From a virus, in the IMG/VR virus record IMGVR_UViG_3300042946_000581, positions 1 to 64,000 of that record: a stretch of DNA of 64,000 nucleotides; one strand, 5' to 3'. The position numbers were made by a program, and so were the translations under genes. Below, one piece after another: positions 58,587-64,000 of the stretch; within the stretch, counting starts at the first letter, position 1; the number at the start of each line of letters is the position of its first letter. A model generated the notes under the pieces. It was not told where the DNA came from and did not search any database. It worked only from the letters and a program-made list of their open reading frames with translations.

Positions 58587-59246
58587 TTAAATTAATTTTG
58601 AATGTTTTTCATATAATATTTTATCATTTTCATCAAATGCTTGTCCGACAAATCTTCCTTTATTTCTGTTTGTTGGAAATTGTTTTTTATCTGAATTAAA
58701 ATTAAAAAATTCATCGTGAATTAAAGAATTATCTTTAACTAATGGGTAAATTTTTTCTCTTAAGAAGTTTTGGTCAACTTGCCAAAAACTACCTTTAATA
58801 TATTCATCTATTAATTTTATCATTTGCGGTAGTACTCCTTTTTTCGAACCCCACATACCACCTAAAATAGCTGTATTATGATAAGGATGGTCTCTCATTA
58901 TATGAAAACCTTTATCAGAATTTAACCATTCGTCAACCGCAAGTTTTTCTCTTTCAGAGAGTCTTGAATCGCAATCTCTAGATATCATAACATCCACATC
59001 TTCTTCTGAAGCCGGATAAAATCTCCAAAACATACCTGTCCAATCCCCATCAACATCCATCTCAACTACTTCAACATGTGAAAATTGTTTAAGTTGTTCA
59101 ATAACTTTATAATCAGTGCTTTTACCAATATAAAATCTACAAATCCAACCTGAATAAATTATTGGAGATAATTCAGCATTACGTATTGCCCCAATTGTAT
59201 ATATTGGGTTATTACCCCATAAAGAAAAACTTATTATTTTTTTCAT
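58587..59246 (-). CDS. GT-A glycosyltransferase-like protein
   Basis: A 219-residue protein starting MKKIISFSLWGNNPIYTIGA with a DxD-type SRDCDSRLSEREK (about 90-102) and a later HDEFFNF. The ISFSLWG start and SRD-x-D-S motif recur in phage and bacterial small glycosyltransferases. Overlaps the next gene by 4 nt. Confidence 0.65.
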   Translation of the reverse strand: MKKIISFSLWGNNPIYTIGAIRNAELSPIIYSGWICRFYIGKSTDYKVIEQLKQFSHVEVVEMDVDGDWTGMFWRFYPASEEDVDVMISRDCDSRLSEREKLAVDEWLNSDKGFHIMRDHPYHNTAILGGMWGSKKGVLPQMIKLIDEYIKGSFWQVDQNFLREKIYPLVKDNSLIHDEFFNFNSDKKQFPTNRNKGRFVGQAFDENDKILYEKHSKLI

Positions 59247-59902
59247 AGTTCAAAATTTATTTTTTCTCTTCTCTGAAAAACCATTCTGTCTTCTCTATTA
59301 TGAGTTGAATTCAAAGAGTGTATAATATCTCTACCACCATAACCCCAATCAGGATGTTGGTGATGGATAATTACTTTATCTATAAAAATTTGTTTTTTCA
59401 ATAAATTACCAACTGTCATAAATTCATTATCAGCCCAAAGTGATTTATAGTCAGGATGATAGATATATCCAAATCTTTCGTAATATTTTTTACCTAAAAT
59501 ACATAGAGTATTTAAATCTTTTCTATTTCCATCATTGAACCAAAGTATTCCATCTGTGTCAGGATAATTAATGGTCATATTGAATCTTATTTGTTCGTCA
59601 TATCCTTTTTCAATAGGAATCATATCATCAGAGGCAAGTAGAATAATATCCCAATCACCTAATTCAATGTCACGATTAACTGCATGTATTTTATTATTAC
59701 TTTTACCAAAAACAAATCTAAGATTTTCATATGATTTTAATTTATCAATGACTTCTTGGTTATTCATTGAGTCATCATCATAATCTAACGTTATCAAAAA
59801 CTCAATTTTTGATAAATCTGTTGCAAAGTCATAATACTTTTGAAGTACTTCAAAAAATTTATCTTTTCTGTTTCTTGTTGGGAATTTTATTAAAATTTTC
59901 AT
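59243..59902 (-). CDS. glycosyltransferase-like protein
   Basis: A 219-residue GT-A-like protein: MKILIKFPTRNRKDKFFEVL, a strand ILLASDDMIP with the acidic motif, and a C-terminal DWGYGGRDIIHSLNSTHN. Similar to nucleotide-sugar transferases of family 2 without a classic ED/QxxRW. Confidence 0.65.
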   Translation of the reverse strand: MKILIKFPTRNRKDKFFEVLQKYYDFATDLSKIEFLITLDYDDDSMNNQEVIDKLKSYENLRFVFGKSNNKIHAVNRDIELGDWDIILLASDDMIPIEKGYDEQIRFNMTINYPDTDGILWFNDGNRKDLNTLCILGKKYYERFGYIYHPDYKSLWADNEFMTVGNLLKKQIFIDKVIIHHQHPDWGYGGRDIIHSLNSTHNREDRMVFQRREKINFEL

Positions 59903-59905
59903 ATT

Positions 59906-60472
59906 TTAATGTCTAACATTATACATTACTTCAGGAGTAATTACAAATTTATTTGATTGTTTTTTCAATTCCATCAGAAAATCAAAATCTTCTCCATCTC
60001 TGTTTTGAGAAAAAAACAACTCCTTAAAAATAGTTTTTTTGTAACAAAAAGAAATACCAACTGTTGCAAATTTTAATTCATTTAAATGAAATGGAGGTAA
60101 AACTAAACCATTTTCATATGTCATTCTCCAAACGACAAAATCATTATTACTATACTTTTCAAAAAGTGTTTTCACATAATCTTTATTGATGGTATCGTCA
60201 TCATCCAAGAAACCAATCCATTTAGTATCAACTAATTTTATACCTTCATTTCTAACCAATCCAGATTGTCCATTTTTAGGACCTACTAATCCTGTCTTAT
60301 CAATCTTAATTGTTTTGACTCTATTATCATCAAATGATTCACCATCAACACCATCATAAACAACTATGGCTTTCCAATTTGGTACAGATTGTTGTATCAA
60401 AGATTGTATAGTTCTTTTAAGTGTTGGTCTATTTAATGATGGTATTATAAATGTTATATTATTCTCAATCAT
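59906..60472 (-). CDS. family 2 glycosyltransferase
   Basis: A 188-residue GT2 core: NITFIIPSLNRPTLKRTIQS, the Asp-rich WIGFLDDDDTINKDYVKTLF (DxD), and a short acceptor domain ending EDFDFLMELKKQ. Compact compared with about 250-300 aa for typical GT2 enzymes. Spaced by 1-3 nt from its neighbours. Confidence 0.82.
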   Translation of the reverse strand: MIENNITFIIPSLNRPTLKRTIQSLIQQSVPNWKAIVVYDGVDGESFDDNRVKTIKIDKTGLVGPKNGQSGLVRNEGIKLVDTKWIGFLDDDDTINKDYVKTLFEKYSNNDFVVWRMTYENGLVLPPFHLNELKFATVGISFCYKKTIFKELFFSQNRDGEDFDFLMELKKQSNKFVITPEVMYNVRH

Positions 60473-60473
60473 A

Positions 60474-61985
60474 TTATTGTGTAAATAAAATTTTATCTTT
60501 TAATTTCATTAAATTTTTCTTAACAAATGGCGTTAAAGTTTGATTAAAGTCATATTCAATCACTTTCATATTACCCTCAACATATCTAGTTTTACTTTCA
60601 TAATGATATGCACTATGTGTTCCTACATTATAATTTTCAAAACCAACAAGTAATAATTTTAGATTTAATTCAACATCTTCAAAACAATCAATATATTCCT
60701 CGTTAAACATTCCAATTTGTTTGAATGTATTTGTATTAATCATCATCAGTCCTCCTGTATTACCAATAACATTTGTAATATCTTTGTTAAAGTTATAATA
60801 CGAACCTTTGTTTTTATTATCAGCAATAAGTGATTTATTTGATAATTTTAAATAAACTAAAATCCCATCGTGTTGAATTGTATTGTCTTCATAATGTAGT
60901 CTACAACCAACTGTTCCTACTTTAGGTTTAGTCTTAAATACATTTAACATACCTAATACTACATCTGAGTTTAATTTTATATCATTATTACAAAACAAAA
61001 TATATTGATGGTTTTTGGTTAAATGATTTTTAACCACATCATTATTTATCTTTGCAAAATTATAATAATTATATTTGATTAATTTTATATTATCTACACT
61101 ATTAACCAACTCTTCAATTATATTAATTTCTTCTTCACTTGAACCCGTATCTGCAATAAAAATATCAAATAACATAGGATTACAATGTTCATAAAAAGAA
61201 TCAATACATTGAATTAATAATTCTATATTACCTTTTGTTGGTATAATTACCCCAACTTTACCTTTCAATTTAACATCTTTAATTTTGACTTCAGGAGTAT
61301 AAATTGATGTTGGTTTTAAATCCAATGGTAATACATCTTTATATTTTTCAACAAACTTAATTTTACTATCAAAGAATTCTTGATTAGGTTGTCCTACAGA
61401 TTCGTGAGTTATTTCAAATGAAGATGTAACCCCAATTTTAATTCCATCCAAATAGTTTGGAACACAAAATCCGTGGTCATAAAAATGGAACTTACCAATT
61501 GTTTCATCAAATTTATGTTTAATCTTTGTCTTGTCAAAAGATATAAATAACCCATCAATAGTAACAACAGGAATTATAAATGGAAGCTTTGGTGAATAGT
61601 TATTAATCCACTTCTTTTGACCACTAGGATGATGCCAAACTTGTCCAACCATAGTTTGATTCATCCTCTCCCAATAAACCCCTGATTTGGGAAAATAACA
61701 AGAACCAGCCTTCCCAATTACCCCAAATTCGGAGTAATTGGAATAATCCTCCAATAATTTTTTACCCCAATCTTTTTCAAGTTTAATATCGTTATGACAA
61801 CAAACAATGATATCATATATTGATTCAGTTATCCCACTATTGTAAACTTCGGCCAAAGAATATTGATTATTGTTTTGATATTCCAATATCTGAACGTCAT
61901 TAAAACCCACACTATCTAATAGGTGAGTCTTAAATTTTTCATTATATTCTTTGTCCTTATGTGTTGAGTAAATTATTGTTATCAT
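60474..61985 (-). CDS. double-domain family 2 glycosyltransferase
   Basis: A 503-residue protein with two GT-A halves. The first starts MITIIYSTHKDKEYNEKFKT with CCHNDIKLEKDWGKKLL. The second (from about residue 243) reads GKVGVIIPTKGNIELLIQCI, then LFCNNDIKLNSDVVLGM and the C-terminal FNEEYIDCFEDVELNLKLLL (ED motif). Such bifunctional enzymes can add two sugars or polymerise a glycan. Overlaps the GT92 gene by 29 nt. Confidence 0.85.
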   Translation of the reverse strand: MITIIYSTHKDKEYNEKFKTHLLDSVGFNDVQILEYQNNNQYSLAEVYNSGITESIYDIIVCCHNDIKLEKDWGKKLLEDYSNYSEFGVIGKAGSCYFPKSGVYWERMNQTMVGQVWHHPSGQKKWINNYSPKLPFIIPVVTIDGLFISFDKTKIKHKFDETIGKFHFYDHGFCVPNYLDGIKIGVTSSFEITHESVGQPNQEFFDSKIKFVEKYKDVLPLDLKPTSIYTPEVKIKDVKLKGKVGVIIPTKGNIELLIQCIDSFYEHCNPMLFDIFIADTGSSEEEINIIEELVNSVDNIKLIKYNYYNFAKINNDVVKNHLTKNHQYILFCNNDIKLNSDVVLGMLNVFKTKPKVGTVGCRLHYEDNTIQHDGILVYLKLSNKSLIADNKNKGSYYNFNKDITNVIGNTGGLMMINTNTFKQIGMFNEEYIDCFEDVELNLKLLLVGFENYNVGTHSAYHYESKTRYVEGNMKVIEYDFNQTLTPFVKKNLMKLKDKILFTQ

Positions 61986-62697
61986 TATACATAAAATTAA
62001 GTGCTGTTAAATCTTCAATCTCATTAAAATTGTGTGAGATGTGATGTTTAATATCAAGTGTTTGTTTTGAATTTGCTCTACCTCTATTAATTTTTTCATT
62101 AAACTCTTCAATTGTTTTTGAGAAATAATGATTAAGTTGAGCAATATCAATTGACGCATTTTTATTAAATGGTCCTTCATTTTTTAATTTGTTAGTATCA
62201 TACCATTTAGAATTAATACAATGTGGATTTATAAAATGAGAAGTATGATTAAGTTTTGTTATTGTTTTTATATGTTGATTTATTGAATTTTGTCTTTTAG
62301 TAAATCTTTGTAACAAAGAATAATTATTATTAACAACTTCAGTTAATCCATTATCACCAAATAATACCCAATTAATACCTAACGTTGGATAATCTTTATA
62401 ATCGAGTAAAAAATCTTTAATATTTTTATGTTTTTTTAAAACTAAAAACTCATCAACATCAAAAAAAGCAGCCCAATCATATTCAGATTTATACTTAGAC
62501 AAGAATTCATTATAACACTCAACTTGTCTGTGTTTACCATTATATGGTTTTTTTATTATTTTTTCGTTTTCATATTTACAAGTCCAGTCATTTTCAAAAA
62601 TGTATATTTTATCAAAACCTAATTTTAAATGATATTCTACCCATTCCTTTATATAATAGTCTTCATTTTTGGCTATACAAACTAAACAAACTCTCAT
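61957..62697 (-). CDS. GT92-type glycosyltransferase
   Basis: A 246-residue protein: CIAKNEDYYIKEWVEYHLKL with GFDKIYIFEND, WAAFFDVDEFLVLKK (DVD metal site) and a C-terminal INRGRANSK. This is the signature of the GT92/DUF23 group of glycosyltransferases, frequent in capsule and O-antigen loci. Confidence 0.87.
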   Translation of the reverse strand: MRVCLVCIAKNEDYYIKEWVEYHLKLGFDKIYIFENDWTCKYENEKIIKKPYNGKHRQVECYNEFLSKYKSEYDWAAFFDVDEFLVLKKHKNIKDFLLDYKDYPTLGINWVLFGDNGLTEVVNNNYSLLQRFTKRQNSINQHIKTITKLNHTSHFINPHCINSKWYDTNKLKNEGPFNKNASIDIAQLNHYFSKTIEEFNEKINRGRANSKQTLDIKHHISHNFNEIEDLTALNFMYNDNNNLLNT

Positions 62698-63254
62698 TTT
62701 TTTAAAATTGCAATATTGATTAATCCATCTTGGAAATCACTTTTAGTGACTTCATAATTTTTATTTTCTAAAAACTCGTGTAGATATTTATTTTCTCCGT
62801 GAACAAATTCGTAATATATTGTATCAATTTTTATATTATCAAAATCAATACTTTTTATTATTTTATGGTCATAACTTTCAGCATCAACAAATAAAATATC
62901 TAAATGATTAATTGAATATTTTTTAAATATATCACTTATAGTCATACATTTCACATTTAACTCAATAATGTTAGTTTGAACTTTATGTTTTAAAATGTGA
63001 TTTTTATCAATTGATGATAATCTATGATATTTTTCAGATGTATAAAAAGTAATTGTTTTTTCATCAGGATTATCAGTTATAGCAATATTCTCAATAATGA
63101 AATTAAATTTTTGATAACATTTTTTAATACTTTCATTACAAAAATGTAATGGTTCAATAAATAAAAGAAATTCTATATTATTTGGTGGTATCACGTTTAA
63201 AATATCTGTAAGATTATCAAACCCCTTATTTGTACCAATTTGAATTATTTTCAT
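62694..63254 (-). CDS. FkbM-type methyltransferase
   Basis: A 186-residue class I methyltransferase: MKIIQIGTNKGFDNLTDILN (motif I), EFLLFIEPLHFCN (motif II Glu), and LDILFVDAESYDHKIIKSID (the FkbM D-x-E-x-x-D/E block), ending in INIAILKK. FkbM enzymes methylate sugar or polyketide hydroxyls. Overlaps both neighbours by 4 nt. Confidence 0.82.
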   Translation of the reverse strand: MKIIQIGTNKGFDNLTDILNVIPPNNIEFLLFIEPLHFCNESIKKCYQKFNFIIENIAITDNPDEKTITFYTSEKYHRLSSIDKNHILKHKVQTNIIELNVKCMTISDIFKKYSINHLDILFVDAESYDHKIIKSIDFDNIKIDTIYYEFVHGENKYLHEFLENKNYEVTKSDFQDGLINIAILKK

Positions 63255-63853
63255 ATTCCAGTCGAGCCAAAACCTTTATCCGCTCTGTCAGTTTTATTTA
63301 TTTCTTTTTTATTTACCAAATTAACCCACTTTCCATTAACCACAGAAGTTAATACAGCTTGAGCAATCTTCATTCCTTTATTAACCACAAATTCGTGATT
63401 ATTAACATTGAATAGAATAACCTTAACTTCGCCAGTATAACTATTATCAACAGTACCTGGAGAGTTCAATACCATAAGACCTTGTTTTAATGCCAAACCA
63501 CTCTTTGACCTAACTTGAATTTCAAAACCATCTTGGATTTCAAATGCTAATCCTGTTGAAATTAATGCTCTACCAAATGGGGGTAGGACAACTTCTTCTG
63601 TTGAGTACAAATCAAACCCTGAATCACCATCATAATTATAAGATGGGTCAACTGCTTCAGGATTTAATTTAACGTAACCTAAATCCAATTTGGTTGTATG
63701 ATTTAACATATCATTCTCAAGTTCTTCAAGGTTCAATCCAAACTCTTCATATAATTTATTATAATCAATTTCTTCCCCATTCTCATTAGCTTCAAGTAAG
63801 TGTTGTAATTTTATCGCAAATTCACCAATGTTTTCTAAATTGTCTAAACTCAT
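63251..63853 (-). CDS. dut: dUTPase with N-terminal extension
   Basis: A 200-residue protein. All five dUTPase motifs are present: DSGFDLYS (77-84), RSKSGLALKQG (115-125), GTVDNSYTGEVKV (133-145), GMKIAQAVL, and RADKGFGSTG at the C-terminus. It hydrolyses dUTP to dUMP, protecting DNA synthesis. The first 55-60 residues are an acidic helical extension absent from standard trimeric dUTPases (about 150 aa), role unknown. The start overlaps the stop of the exonuclease gene (ATGA). Confidence 0.93.
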   Translation of the reverse strand: MSLDNLENIGEFAIKLQHLLEANENGEEIDYNKLYEEFGLNLEELENDMLNHTTKLDLGYVKLNPEAVDPSYNYDGDSGFDLYSTEEVVLPPFGRALISTGLAFEIQDGFEIQVRSKSGLALKQGLMVLNSPGTVDNSYTGEVKVILFNVNNHEFVVNKGMKIAQAVLTSVVNGKWVNLVNKKEINKTDRADKGFGSTGI

Positions 63854-64000
63854 TTTAATTCTTTTAATTTTTTAATTATTTCTATTAATACATTTACATC
63901 TTTTTCACAATATTCTTTTATCCCTTCCAAGTTTTGTTTTTCCCAATATTCATTATGAACATTCTGACCAATTACTTCACCATTCTTTGGTGTCTCAACT
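63850..64000 (-). CDS. 3'-5' exonuclease-like protein, C-terminal end (partial)
   Basis: The gene continues beyond the window. The visible C-terminus contains IGQNVHNEYWEKQNLEGIKE followed by YCEKDVNVLIEIIKKLK. The YC-x-x-DV element (Exo III motif) is typical of DnaQ/PolB-type 3'-5' exonucleases, as in proofreading or RNase H-fold nucleases. The 5' half, including the other acidic residues, cannot be seen. Confidence 0.6.
   Translation of the reverse strand, partial: VETPKNGEVIGQNVHNEYWEKQNLEGIKEYCEKDVNVLIEIIKKLKELK

Overview
This window is about 64 kb of an AT-rich genome from a T4-superfamily (contractile-tail) phage that probably infects a member of the Bacteroidota. The T4-like core is recognisable in the canonical order: large terminase (gp17-like), portal (gp20-like), prohead protease (gp21-like), scaffold (gp22-like) and major capsid protein (gp23-like). 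A gp55-like late sigma factor is also present. The host assignment is inferred from three things: gene starts sit in A/T-rich leaders with almost no Shine-Dalgarno sequence, the phage lipoproteins have Bacteroidota-like lipoboxes, and a ribosomal protein bS21 of Bacteroidota style is encoded.

Layout. (1) 1-5 kb: tRNA genes (Met/Ile CAT x2, Tyr, Gly, Ala, Thr, Arg, Leu), degenerate tRNA pieces and at least two structured non-coding RNAs, mixed with a GIY-YIG homing endonuclease, an armless HU-like protein, an SGNH hydrolase and small unknown genes. (2) 5-13.8 kb: an HD phosphohydrolase, many small unknowns, membrane/coiled-coil pairs, a tmRNA gene on the minus strand (11115-11494) and an M20 peptidase. 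(3) 14.8-17.5 kb: a ClpC-like unfoldase divergent from a two-UVR-motif (McsA-like) protein, with a perfect dyad between them. (4) 17.5-32 kb: KTSC and nucleotidyltransferase proteins, then internal/core proteins, terminase, portal, bS21 (antisense), protease, scaffold and capsid. (5) 32-41.5 kb: two homing endonucleases, then a row of probable internal virion proteins. (6) 41.5-50 kb, minus strand: Cys-rich adhesin-like protein, baseplate/tail proteins and the late sigma factor. (7) 50-63.3 kb, minus strand: a long, tightly overlapping cluster of glycosyltransferases, methyltransferases, a PIG-L deacetylase, a WbqC-like protein, a HAD-like protein and PhoH. It is followed by dUTPase and the end of a 3'-5' exonuclease gene.

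How the parts may work together. Late genes are preceded by a recurring TAATATTTAT-like element about 13-20 nt before the start codon, probably read by the gp55-like sigma factor. Many virion-region proteins share a short amphipathic helix at the N- or C-terminus. The N-terminal copies are often followed by an [LIV]-x-(x)-E site like the predicted gp23 maturation site, which suggests capsid-targeting tags processed by the gp21-like protease. The tmRNA, ClpC-like unfoldase and UVR protein look like a phage-borne tag-and-degrade module. The tRNAs, tmRNA and bS21 together suggest substantial remodelling of host translation. The glycan cluster is large enough to build or edit a short glycan on the virion or host surface.
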